The notes: generated from the sequence alone by a model not told the origin. 10,156 bases of DNA from UBA6772 sp963933205 (GCA_963933205.1 CAWVTK010000065.1:1-10156); one strand, 5' to 3'; shown: positions 1 to 6,940, numbered from the stretch's first letter. Numbers and translations are program-made.

Positions 1-483
1 AGTAGCAAAATCTAATTGTTCCTCTGTCGCATCAAGGTTAAACATCAAGTCAAACACCTGCTCTTGAACGATGTCTGGAGTACAGTTTTCTTTGTCTACT
101 TTGTTTACAACAACAATAGGTTTAAGACCTAAAGCTATGGCTTTACTTAAAACAAAACGCGTTTGAGGCATTGCCCCTTCAAAAGCATCTACTAAAAGTA
201 AAACACCATCGGCCATTTTCAATACACGCTCAACTTCACCACCAAAATCGGCGTGACCTGGGGTATCCAAAATATTGATTTTAACGCCTTTATAATTTGC
301 GGCAACATTCTTCGAAAGAATTGTTATCCCACGTTCTCGCTCTAAATCATTGTTGTCTAATATGAGTTCTCCAGTATCTTTTCTGGGGTCCATAATTTGA
401 CATTCGTGAATGATTTTATCAACTAAGGTAGTTTTACCGTGGTCAACGTGTGCAATAATTGCTATGTTACGTATAGATTTCAT
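1..483 (-). CDS. typA: Translational GTPase TypA/BipA, N-terminal part (cut by window edge)
   Basis: The first 161 codons are present, starting at the ATG at 483-481, and the frame stays open to base 1, so the 3' end lies outside the window. The G domain is complete in its motifs: G1 AHVDHGKT at residues 11-18, G2 RGITI at 51-55, G3 DTPGH at 73-77 and G4 NKVDK at 127-131. The opening residues MKSIRNIAIIAHVDHGKT and the stretch DNNDLERERGITI are characteristic of TypA/BipA rather than LepA or EF-G. The family consists of ribosome-associated GTPases that act in ribosome assembly and stress or cold adaptation. Full-length members are about 600 residues, so roughly a quarter is visible. It is transcribed leftward, and the next gene upstream is the secreted peptidase on the same strand, 197 bases away. 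A separate promoter is therefore likely. Family assignment is secure. Confidence 0.96.
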   Translation of the reverse strand, partial: MKSIRNIAIIAHVDHGKTTLVDKIIHECQIMDPRKDTGELILDNNDLERERGITILSKNVAANYKGVKINILDTPGHADFGGEVERVLKMADGVLLLVDAFEGAMPQTRFVLSKAIALGLKPIVVVNKVDKENCTPDIVQEQVFDLMFNLDATEEQLDFAT

Positions 484-501
484 GGTCAATTTTTAAGACT
501 G

Positions 502-509
502 CGAAATTA
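502..509 (-). promoter_or_regulatory. Candidate typA -7 box (TAATTTCG)
   Basis: On the minus strand the bases read TAATTTCG, seven of eight matching the Bacteroidota -7 consensus TAnnTTTG, about 18 bases upstream of the typA start codon. I see no clean TTG at the expected -33 position, so the call rests on the -7 box and its placement. The 7-bp inverted repeat GGTCAAT (484-490) / ATTGACC (523-529) flanks it. Confidence 0.4.
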
Positions 510-620
510 CACAGAATAAATGATTGACCTAATATAATAAGGACTTATTTCTTTTTAAGTACGATGATTTTTAGACTCTTGTTTGTTTTAAGGCTGAGAA
601 TATAAAAATGTGAACGATTG

Positions 621-645
621 ATTTTGTGATAGAAAAACACAAAAT
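621..645. repeat. Inverted repeat ATTTTGTG/CACAAAAT in typA-peptidase gap
   Basis: ATTTTGTG at 621-628 and CACAAAAT at 638-645 form a perfect 8-bp inverted repeat with a 9-base A-rich spacer. It lies downstream of the peptidase stop codon and upstream of typA. In the leftward transcript it could fold, but the arms are AT-rich and the nearest T-run comes about 12 bases later, so it would make a poor intrinsic terminator. It could equally be an operator or chance. The rest of 484-680 shows no gene or RNA that I recognise. Confidence 0.3.
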
Positions 646-680
646 TGGTGTTGATGATGATCTGTTATTGCTGTGGTAAC

Positions 681-2357
681 TTACCTAAAAACGAATTTTG
701 TTTTATACTCTTGCCCTTTTATAGTATAGACGATAAAGTACAAACCTGAACTTAGATCTTGTTTGTTTAAAGTAATTATTGAGCCTTGCGTGCTTAAATC
801 TCTAACACGTCTTCCCTGCGTGTCTAAAACAGCTAAAGAGCTTGCATTTTTGGGCAAACCACTTATCGTAACAAAGGAGCTTGCCGGCTGAGGGTATATA
901 TTTAAAGTAACGGCTGTTTTCTCTTTAACTTTTAAATCATTTTTAACCAATTGCACGTCCAAAAGGGTAGTTTCATTGTTTAAAACCGAAATATCGGTAA
1001 GAGTCTTACTTGTATACTCTTCGCAGGAAAAAGTTATAGAATACATTCCAGAAGACAAGAATCTATGGTAGTTTCCAACTGGTAGATGAGAGTAAACTTG
1101 AGAATTGTCTACATCATGGTTTTCTATAAAAACTTCAGCCAACAAAGCTTCTCCAGTTATGGAGTCGGTAACAATACCTCTTAATCCAAATAGACTTTGT
1201 TCTATGTAGGACATGAGTGAATTGTAATTCGCGTCCCAATAAAAAGGTAAATCGTTCCCTTCTGGAGTTTTATCGCTGGAAATCTCTAAGGTGAATTCTC
1301 TGCAATTTTCATAGTAATTCATGTAATCTTGTCGGCCTCCAGCTACTTCGTACCAGTCGTAACCATTGGTTATACCATTGTCGTATTGCGAAAAATAGCC
1401 ATTAAAAGAGTTTTGCTGTGCACTACTAGCGTACTCATTCATTACGTTTACCCACCAATCGTAGTCGGCAGGTAAACTTTCCCATGTATCCCAAGGGTAG
1501 TTAGCTACCACAGTTCCTCCATGAAAATTAGAAGACATATCAAAGCCAACACTATCTGCAAAAGCCATAAAGGCTAAAGTTTCTGTTTGGTAAGCGTTTC
1601 CATCAGGATGAAGCCCATCTTCAGGATCCGGGTAATTCCTATTTAAATCTACCCAATTGGCATTGTAGCGTGTAGCATCAAAAACAGAATTATTATTATT
1701 CCTGTAGGCTCCATCGGGATTTGCCAAAGGGTTTATCCAAACTTCAACATTGTTTAAAATAGCGCTTATCCGAGTGTCTGATCTGTAATTTGCAAGTAAA
1801 TAATCGATGAGTCTAAGTGAAAGAACAAATCCAGAAATTTCATCTCCGTGTATGGAGGAAGTATAGAGAACCTTGGGTTCGTTTTCTTTTACTTGAAGGC
1901 TGTCTGATAATTTGGCAACTAAAAGAGCTCTTCCATCTACAGAGCTTCCAATAGAGCTTACTTTACACAAATTTGGATACTGTTCTTCAAAGGCATACAT
2001 CATCGCTAGGTAAACATCGTAAGAAGGGTAAAAATCCCAATCACCATTTTGTTTTTCATCTAAAGAAAGAAGCATGTTTAAATTTTTAAACAAACTCCCA
2101 GGATTTTGCTCTATATTAAATGGGATGCCTAATGCACTAAATTTAGCAAACTCCTTTTTGTTTGCATAAGCAAAAATTTTGGGCATTTGTGTTCCATGGT
2201 CTATGGATACGATCTTGGATATTGAGTTCAACTGTTCTTTTGAATCTACTTCGAAAGAAAAAAACAACTCTCCTGAGCTCTTAAATAGTGAGTCTAAATT
2301 TGCCGATTGGGCAAAAGTTATAAAAGGGATTAAAAAGAATAGAACAATTAGTCTCAT
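681..2357 (-). CDS. Secreted M14 zinc carboxypeptidase with T9SS C-terminal sorting domain
   Basis: The 558-residue product has a Sec signal peptide at 1-16 (hydrophobic core, likely cut after TFA). A prodomain-like region typical of Bacteroidota M14 enzymes follows at about 28-85. The peptidase domain spans about 108-388. Zinc ligands are H170 and E173 (HGDE) and H279 (NFHGG). The substrate-binding Arg is R240 in VDLNRNYP, and the general base is E358 in FTLEIS. GITNGYDWY at 328-336 and the QDY motif resemble the carboxypeptidase N/E/D (M14B) subfamily. As in that subfamily, a transthyretin-like regulatory domain follows at about 390-470. Residues 485-558 are a Por/T9SS type A sorting domain (IYPQPA, SSGLYF, final KFVFR), so export across the outer membrane is inferred. 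Family members release C-terminal residues from peptides; preference for basic residues is plausible but not shown. All catalytic residues are present. It sits 87 bases after the DUF721 gene on the same strand, and I see no clear promoter of its own. Confidence 0.93.
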   Translation of the reverse strand: MRLIVLFFLIPFITFAQSANLDSLFKSSGELFFSFEVDSKEQLNSISKIVSIDHGTQMPKIFAYANKKEFAKFSALGIPFNIEQNPGSLFKNLNMLLSLDEKQNGDWDFYPSYDVYLAMMYAFEEQYPNLCKVSSIGSSVDGRALLVAKLSDSLQVKENEPKVLYTSSIHGDEISGFVLSLRLIDYLLANYRSDTRISAILNNVEVWINPLANPDGAYRNNNNSVFDATRYNANWVDLNRNYPDPEDGLHPDGNAYQTETLAFMAFADSVGFDMSSNFHGGTVVANYPWDTWESLPADYDWWVNVMNEYASSAQQNSFNGYFSQYDNGITNGYDWYEVAGGRQDYMNYYENCREFTLEISSDKTPEGNDLPFYWDANYNSLMSYIEQSLFGLRGIVTDSITGEALLAEVFIENHDVDNSQVYSHLPVGNYHRFLSSGMYSITFSCEEYTSKTLTDISVLNNETTLLDVQLVKNDLKVKEKTAVTLNIYPQPASSFVTISGLPKNASSLAVLDTQGRRVRDLSTQGSIITLNKQDLSSGLYFIVYTIKGQEYKTKFVFR

Positions 2358-2444
2358 GGGAATAAATTTAGAAAACTCAAGAACAAAACATATGCCACAA
2401 GAGTTAAAAACAGTTATAAATAAAAAAAGAGAATAACAGTACTA

Positions 2445-2735
2445 CTAATAAATACGAACATCTAATAAAACCTCCTCTCCAACTTCCTTATTGAGCATTT
2501 TCTTAATTTTATCTCTACCGTAGGTGAGTTCTTGTTTAAGAGCTGCATTGCTTAATTGAACAAATAAAACTCTTTTTTCCACTTCGATATTAACGGTATA
2601 CTTGGCAACAGACGGCCCCATTAACGTGTCCCATAAAGTAACAATATGAGCTTCGTTAAACTTGGATGTAATGTCGTAGTTCTTTAGTAAGTCTTTAATA
2701 ACTTCACCAATGTTTTGCTCCCTGGATCGTCTCAT
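2445..2735 (-). CDS. DUF721 / DciA-like protein
   Basis: This 96-residue protein matches the short Bacteroidota form of DUF721. It has an N-terminal helix with IGEVIKDLLKNY (9-20), the WDTLMGP motif (35-41), and a beta-strand core with VLFVQLSN (56-63) followed by KQELTYGRDKIKKMLN (67-82). DciA, a DUF721 member, is the ancestral bacterial replicative-helicase (DnaB) loader, so a role in replication with RecF next door is plausible. Bacteroidota members are short and that function is not proven for them. Its ATG overlaps the recF stop as ATGA (2735-2732), which points to translational coupling. The gene ends with two TAG codons in a row. Family call is firm, helicase-loader function is inference. 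Confidence 0.85.
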   Translation of the reverse strand: MRRSREQNIGEVIKDLLKNYDITSKFNEAHIVTLWDTLMGPSVAKYTVNIEVEKRVLFVQLSNAALKQELTYGRDKIKKMLNKEVGEEVLLDVRIY

Positions 2736-3829
2736 ATTATTTCGCCATTTTCAATATCGAATATACGATAAGATTCGTCAATTTTTTGAACAATTTCCTG
2801 GGTTCTACTTTTATGTGTATCCGTGATAAATATTTGACCAAAATGATGCTCAGACACTAAGCTTACAATTGCTTCTACTCTTGCATCATCGAGTTTATCA
2901 AAGATATCATCGAGCAACAAAAGAGGCTTGTACCCGACTAAGTTTTTAATAAAATCGAATTGTGCTAGTTTAAGCGCAATTAAGTACGTTTTCTGTTGGC
3001 CCTGAGAGCCTTGCTTCTTAATTGGATAATCTCCAATTTTAAACAAAAGGTCGTCTTTATGAGTACCACAAGTTGTGTACTGAAGAATTTTATCTTTTGT
3101 TAGCGTATCTTTAAGTAAAGAGGTTAAACTTTGCTCGTGTAACTGCGACTTATAAACCAAATCTACAAGTTCTGTAGAGCCAGAAATAGCGCTGTAATAC
3201 TTTTGAAATACAGGAGTGAAACTTTTCATAAAATCGACTCGGGCGTTGTAAATACTGGAAGCCAAATCGATCATTTGCTCATTGTAAATTTCAATACTCA
3301 AAGGATCGTAGGTTCTGTTTGCTGCAAAATACTTTAACAAGGCATTTCGCTGACTAAGCACCTGATTGTATTTTAATAAGTTTTGGAGGTAAATCTTGTT
3401 TGACTGAGCAATAACTCCGTCCATAAACTTCCGACGTGTGTCGCTTCCTTCAACTATTAAATCTCTGTCTGATGGAGATATGATTACTAAGGGAAATACA
3501 CCAATATGATCTACTAACTTATCGTACTCTTTATTGTTTCTTTTAACTATTTTTTTTTGCCCCTTTTTTACAGCACAAAAAACTTTCTCTGGATGTTCAT
3601 TTCGTTGAAAAACACCTTCCACTACAAAAAAAGGTTTGTCGTGTAATATATTCTGAGTATCTACACTATTAAAATACGATTTACAAAAACACAGATAATA
3701 AATGGCATCGAGTAAATTGGTTTTTCCCGAACCATTATTACCCACAAAACAATTTATGGTAGACGAGAACTCTAAAAGGGCTTCATCGTAGTTTTTAAAC
3801 GAAATTAATGAAAGTGATTTGAGGTGCAT
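2732..3829 (-). CDS. recF: DNA replication and repair protein RecF
   Basis: This 365-residue SMC-like ABC ATPase has the usual RecF length. The Walker A motif GNNGSGKT is at 30-37 after the typical opening MHLKSLSLISFKNYDEALLEF. The RecF-specific stretch ISPSDRDLIVEGSDTRRKFMD is at 117-137, THKDD at 256-260, the ABC signature GSQGQQK at 274-280, and Walker B LLLLDD at 303-308 followed by the D-loop KLDD at 312-315. RecF works with RecO and RecR to load RecA at single-strand gaps and stalled forks. It is the first gene of a leftward unit with the DUF721 gene. Divergent to it, 104 bases away, is the TPR-ribH pair. No key residue is missing. Confidence 0.97.
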   Translation of the reverse strand: MHLKSLSLISFKNYDEALLEFSSTINCFVGNNGSGKTNLLDAIYYLCFCKSYFNSVDTQNILHDKPFFVVEGVFQRNEHPEKVFCAVKKGQKKIVKRNNKEYDKLVDHIGVFPLVIISPSDRDLIVEGSDTRRKFMDGVIAQSNKIYLQNLLKYNQVLSQRNALLKYFAANRTYDPLSIEIYNEQMIDLASSIYNARVDFMKSFTPVFQKYYSAISGSTELVDLVYKSQLHEQSLTSLLKDTLTKDKILQYTTCGTHKDDLLFKIGDYPIKKQGSQGQQKTYLIALKLAQFDFIKNLVGYKPLLLLDDIFDKLDDARVEAIVSLVSEHHFGQIFITDTHKSRTQEIVQKIDESYRIFDIENGEII

Positions 3830-3845
3830 TAAAATTTAATTTCGG

Positions 3846-3853
3846 TAAAAATA
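3846..3853 (-). promoter_or_regulatory. Candidate recF -7 box (TATTTTTA)
   Basis: On the minus strand, 17 bases upstream of the recF ATG, the bases read TATTTTTA, seven of eight matching TAnnTTTG. No clear TTG lies at -33. It shares the 104-bp gap with the better rightward promoter at 3896-3903. AT-rich sequence gives such matches by chance, so confidence is low. Confidence 0.3.
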
Positions 3854-3895
3854 AGACTGATTTACTATTTATGGTCATCATTTAATAAATTCTTT

Positions 3896-3903
3896 TATTT
3901 TTG
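3896..3903 (+). promoter_or_regulatory. -7 box of the TPR-ribH operon (TATTTTTG)
   Basis: TATTTTTG is an exact match to the Bacteroidota -7 consensus TAnnTTTG. It ends 30 bases before the TPR gene's ATG, leaving a short A-rich leader without a Shine-Dalgarno sequence, as usual in this phylum. The -33 region lacks a perfect TTG. Confidence 0.6.
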
Positions 3904-3933
3904 TGCATCCTTAAAACATAAATTCTGAACAAG

Positions 3934-4620
3934 ATGGCTGAAAATAAAACCAAGAATCAAGAAGAACAATTAAAAACGATTGAAGAAAGCCTTACTAAGG
4001 CTGAGATGTACGTAGAGAAGAACAAGAATAACTTAATGGTTATTGTTTTAGCTATAGCTGTAGGCTTTAGTGCATTCTTCGCATACGATCGCTTTTACGT
4101 TCAACCAAACGAAGAAAACGCCGCTACGGAGATGTTTATGGCCGAAAAAAACTTTGAGCTTGGAAAATACCAAGAAGCTTTAGACGGAGACGAGCAATTT
4201 GCCGGATTATTAGAAATAATCGAATCTTACGGAGGCACTAAGTCTGGTAATTTAGCTAGTTATTATGCTGGACTTTCTTATTTAAAATTAGGCGATAATG
4301 AAACCGCAATCGAATATTTGGATGGATTCTCTTCTGATGACGAAATGTTAGCTCCAATAGCTAAGGGTGCCATCGGAGATGCATTCTCGAACCTAGGACA
4401 AAACCAAGAGGCTTTAAACTATTACATTAAGGCGGCAGAGTTAAGAACAAACGACTTTAGTACTCCAGTCTTTCTTATGAAAGCGGCAAATACAGCTTAT
4501 TCTTTAGACGATAAAAAACAAGCTTTAAGTTTGTACACTCGTATTCAAGATGAATTTAAATCTTCAAGAGAGGGTCAAAACATTGGAAAGTATATTGCGC
4601 GTATTACTGCAGCAAACTAG
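3934..4620 (+). CDS. Membrane-anchored tetratricopeptide (YfgM-like) protein
   Basis: The 228-residue product has a charged, Gln/Glu/Lys-rich cytoplasmic N-terminus (1-32), one transmembrane helix at about 34-51 and a helical repeat domain. TPR-like units can be seen at about 106-135 (ASYYAGLSYLKLGDNETAIEYL), 141-172 (IAKGAIGDAFSNLGQNQEALNYY) and 178-209 (PVFLMKAANTAYSLDDKKQALSLY). The single N-terminal helix followed by TPRs matches the YfgM/TPR_21 architecture, and E. coli YfgM is an ancillary SecYEG-associated chaperone adaptor. In Bacteroidota the partner is unknown, so the role in export or envelope protein handling is inferred from architecture. The helix should leave the TPR domain in the periplasm. 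ribH starts 2 bases after its stop, so the two are co-transcribed and probably translationally coupled, though no functional link with riboflavin is evident. Confidence 0.85.
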   Translation: MAENKTKNQEEQLKTIEESLTKAEMYVEKNKNNLMVIVLAIAVGFSAFFAYDRFYVQPNEENAATEMFMAEKNFELGKYQEALDGDEQFAGLLEIIESYGGTKSGNLASYYAGLSYLKLGDNETAIEYLDGFSSDDEMLAPIAKGAIGDAFSNLGQNQEALNYYIKAAELRTNDFSTPVFLMKAANTAYSLDDKKQALSLYTRIQDEFKSSREGQNIGKYIARITAAN

Positions 4621-4622
4621 TT

Positions 4623-5117
4623 ATGACTTCAACAAATTTATCTCACTACGATTCAGATTCTATTCCCAATGCCGAAGGAATGCGTTTTGGCTTGGTTGTT
4701 TCTGAATGGAATGAAAAGATTACAGAAGGACTTTACAGTGGAGCTCATAAAGCGCTACTAGAAAACGGGGTTTTACCTGAAGATATTATTCGTGTAAACG
4801 TACCGGGAAGTTTCGAGCTAACTTTTGGCGCCTCTATGCTTGCCGAAACTACAAACGTAGATGCAATTATTACGCTAGGCTCTGTAATTCAAGGAGAAAC
4901 AAAACATTTCGATTTTGTTTGCCAAGGAGTAAGCACTGGGATTTCTAGACTAAACACCACGCTAGAAATTCCTGTTATATTTGGAGTACTGACAGACAAC
5001 ACAATGCAACAAGCTATTGACAGGTCTGGAGGTAAGCTAGGAAATAAAGGAACAGAATGTGCTATTGCTGCCATAAAGATGGCATCTATAAACCAAATAC
5101 TACGATCGGAAGATTGA
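4623..5117 (+). CDS. ribH: 6,7-dimethyl-8-ribityllumazine synthase
   Basis: Lumazine synthase condenses 5-amino-6-ribitylaminouracil with 3,4-dihydroxy-2-butanone 4-phosphate, the penultimate step of riboflavin synthesis, in the cytosol. At 164 residues it has normal length. Visible motifs are SEWNEKIT (27-34) with the aromatic residue that stacks on the substrate, VPGSFELTFGA (60-70), and GSVIQGETKHFDFVC (86-100) with the catalytic-type histidine H95. The C-terminal motif DNTMQQAIDRSGGKLGNKG (125-143) carries the phosphate-contacting R134. The first 18 residues are a variable extension. No other riboflavin gene is in the window, so the pathway is dispersed here. The gene ends at a strong hairpin terminator that overlaps the convergent exporter gene. 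Confidence 0.97.
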   Translation: MTSTNLSHYDSDSIPNAEGMRFGLVVSEWNEKITEGLYSGAHKALLENGVLPEDIIRVNVPGSFELTFGASMLAETTNVDAIITLGSVIQGETKHFDFVCQGVSTGISRLNTTLEIPVIFGVLTDNTMQQAIDRSGGKLGNKGTECAIAAIKMASINQILRSED

Positions 5118-5137
5118 TCTTATTTTTTCTTTTACAG

Positions 5138-5174
5138 AAAGCTAGATATTCTCAGAATAATCTAGCTTTTTTTT
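5138..5174 (+). terminator. Rho-independent terminator of the TPR-ribH operon, overlapping the MFS gene 3' end
   Basis: The left arm AAAGCTAGATATTC (5138-5151) pairs with GAATAATCTAGCTTT (5155-5169), with one bulged A and a 3-base loop. The T-run at 5167-5174 has eight T's. It begins 20 bases after the ribH stop. In the other direction there is no comparable T-run, so it acts mainly on rightward transcripts. The hairpin also contains the last seven codons and stop codon of the MFS gene. Confidence 0.85.
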
Positions 5175-6377
5175 GCTCAAAATAGTTTTAGAATATCTTT
5201 TAAAAATAAAATATAAAAGTAGAGAGCATAAACCACAAACAAAAAAACCTACAAACATTGGGTATGCTGTGTTGTTTATAAAGGAACCAATAAATGCACT
5301 AATTGGTACGGCAAATAGGGTTGAGATGAATCCTGTTAGGGCAGCTCCAATTCCTGCAATATGACCGATAGGCTGAAGACTAATAGATTTTAGATTTCCA
5401 AATATAAAGCCTAAGGACAAAAATTGAAGCACTAAGAAAAACAAGAACATTTCGATGGAAGGGTTTGGTTGCTTGTAAAATAAAAGCAAATAAACAAAGG
5501 AAGTAGAAGTATAACAGATTAAAGAGCGTTTTATGAGCTTTTCCATTCCAAACATCATAACCAATTTTCCGTTTAAAAAATTAGCCCCACCAAAGGCAAT
5601 TGCTAAACCAGCAAAAACGATCGGAAACTCTTCTAATAAGCCATACTGGTCCTGAAATATTTGTTGAGAAGCACTTAAATATAACATAAATGAACCCATA
5701 ATTACCCCTGATATAATCGTGTAAACAAGTGTAGATTTATATTTTAATAACTCTACAAAACCATTTACAAACAAACCACTGGTAAAAGGGATTTTGTTTT
5801 CGGAGGTTAAGGTTTCCTTTTGTCTAAGAGAAAACCAGAAAGCAACGAGAACACAAAAAACCAATTGAAAATAAAAAATAGCCTGCCAATTGTAAACCTC
5901 TAAAAAATACATTCCTATTGCTGGAGCAAGTGTGGGTACCATAATAAAAACTACAGTAACAAAAGACATAATTCTAGCCATGTCGTTACCTTCAAAAGAA
6001 TCTCTTATCATGGAGTAACTAATGGTTCGAGGAGCAGACAAACCTATACCTTGTAAAACACGACCAAACACCATCATCTCAAAAGAAGTGGAATAAATAC
6101 AAATAAAACTGGCGCCGATAAAAATAGTAAAGCCAAAATACACCAGCGGTTTTCTACCGAAGCTATCGGATAATGGGCCAAAAAGTAATTGCCCAAAACC
6201 AAGTCCTAAAAACATCATGATAATAAGCTGTTGACTGACTTTTGGATCGTAAACACCAAAATCCTTACTCATAACAGACATCGCTGGTAATATAGCATCG
6301 ATAGCTAAAGCAGCCATGGCCATTAGAGAGGCCATTAAGGCAATAAACTCAAATGATGATTTTTGGGCTTGAGGCAT
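5142..6377 (-). CDS. Bcr/CflA-type MFS multidrug exporter
   Basis: This is a 411-residue, 12-helix major facilitator protein of the drug:H+ antiporter-1 type. The first helix carries the Bcr/CflA-like IDAILPAM (26-33). The helix 2-3 loop carries motif A, GPLSDSFGRKPL (67-78). GRVLQGIG (105-112) with SAPRTISYSMIRD is the typical helix 4 region, and VFIMVPTLAPAIG (143-155) corresponds to motif C of exporters. Family members expel small molecules such as bicyclomycin, chloramphenicol or sulfonamides using the proton gradient; the substrate here cannot be read from sequence. It starts 12 bases after the GreA-like gene on the same strand, so the two probably share a transcript. Its final residues (KKKLDYSENI) are encoded by the terminator hairpin and T-run of the convergent ribH unit. 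Confidence 0.9.
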   Translation of the reverse strand: MPQAQKSSFEFIALMASLMAMAALAIDAILPAMSVMSKDFGVYDPKVSQQLIIMMFLGLGFGQLLFGPLSDSFGRKPLVYFGFTIFIGASFICIYSTSFEMMVFGRVLQGIGLSAPRTISYSMIRDSFEGNDMARIMSFVTVVFIMVPTLAPAIGMYFLEVYNWQAIFYFQLVFCVLVAFWFSLRQKETLTSENKIPFTSGLFVNGFVELLKYKSTLVYTIISGVIMGSFMLYLSASQQIFQDQYGLLEEFPIVFAGLAIAFGGANFLNGKLVMMFGMEKLIKRSLICYTSTSFVYLLLFYKQPNPSIEMFLFFLVLQFLSLGFIFGNLKSISLQPIGHIAGIGAALTGFISTLFAVPISAFIGSFINNTAYPMFVGFFVCGLCSLLLYFIFKRYSKTILSKKKLDYSENI

Positions 6378-6389
6378 AAATTGGAGTTG

Positions 6390-6848
6390 TTATATAATGG
6401 CTAATACTGTGTGAGTAACATTGTTAAAGCAAACTTCTTTACTAAACTTAGAGTTTAAAAAAGCTTGTGCTAAGGGTGCTACAGGAGAAATAACGAAAAT
6501 ATCTTTCTCTTTAAATTTAAGTTTACCAAGAGCTATAGCAATATAAAAAAGAGCCTTATTGGTTTTAATAAGCGTTCCAGATTGAATGCTGAGGTGTTGT
6601 TTTACTACAATTTGAGAAAGCACTAATTGTTGCTTATATATCTGCTGAAATTGAATGCCTAATTTTTCTTGTTCTAAATGAATCATTGCTCTAGAGGTTT
6701 CGTGTTTATCGCCTGCAGAGCTTTTGGAAGCAGATTCTAAATCTTGTTTTCGAGCAAGAATTTGATTTTTCAATAATTCGCTTTTACGCTCAAGATTGGC
6801 TATACAAAACTGTTGTAAACCGTGTTTAAATTGTACCGATAAATTCAT
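6390..6848 (-). CDS. GreA/GreB-like small protein (Bacteroidota family often labelled 3-oxoacyl-ACP synthase)
   Basis: The protein has 152 residues, close to GreA at 158. The N-terminal half (about 8-80) is Gln/Glu/Lys-rich and predicted to be helical coiled coil, interrupted by the SSAGDKHETSRA motif (43-54). In E. coli GreA the hairpin tip is GDLKEN with D41 and E44; here GDKHET gives D47 and E50 with the same DxxE spacing. The C-terminal half resembles the FKBP-like GreA domain: ISPVAPLAQAFLNSKFSKEVCF (120-141) aligns with the SPIARGLIGK region, and both end in a V/I-rich strand. Gre factors insert the coiled coil in the RNA polymerase secondary channel and stimulate cleavage of backtracked RNA. 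No beta-ketoacyl synthase feature is present, so that common database label looks wrong. Binding to polymerase is inferred. It precedes the MFS gene by 12 bases and is divergent from the helicase. Confidence 0.72.
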   Translation of the reverse strand: MNLSVQFKHGLQQFCIANLERKSELLKNQILARKQDLESASKSSAGDKHETSRAMIHLEQEKLGIQFQQIYKQQLVLSQIVVKQHLSIQSGTLIKTNKALFYIAIALGKLKFKEKDIFVISPVAPLAQAFLNSKFSKEVCFNNVTHTVLAII

Positions 6849-6867
6849 GTTTCAAAGATGCCAATTT

Positions 6868-6875
6868 TAAAATTA
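6868..6875 (-). promoter_or_regulatory. Candidate -7 box of the GreA-like/MFS unit (TAATTTTA)
   Basis: On the minus strand TAATTTTA matches TAnnTTTG at seven of eight positions, 19 bases upstream of the GreA-like ATG. The preceding bases TGTG give TGTGTAATTT, identical to the bases at the candidate typA promoter. No TTG at proper spacing is visible. Confidence 0.3.
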
Positions 6876-6940
6876 CACACAATGGCAAATAGTAATAAAA
6901 GGCATTTAATCTCGAATGAATTTAATTCAATCTATTGCTG

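Noticed and set aside
674..684. Palindrome GGTAACTTACC at the peptidase stop
   Set aside because: An 11-base match with a 1-base centre cannot form a hairpin with a real loop and no T-run follows; probably chance.
2179..2436. Rightward 85-codon open frame opposite the peptidase signal region
   Set aside because: It is antisense to the peptidase N-terminus, has no recognisable domain or promoter, and ends in a Lys-rich tail from AT-rich non-coding sequence.
2358..2444. Promoter or terminator between the DUF721 gene and the peptidase gene
   Set aside because: The best -7-like string (TATGTTTT on the minus strand near 2384-2392) is a weak match, and the T-run in the gap has no hairpin before it.
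4889..5074. Leftward 61-codon open frame inside ribH
   Set aside because: It is fully inside a well-supported ribH on the opposite strand and shows no domain.
5173..5364. Rightward 63-codon open frame opposite the exporter C-terminus
   Set aside because: It is antisense to transmembrane helices of the exporter and begins inside the ribH terminator T-run.
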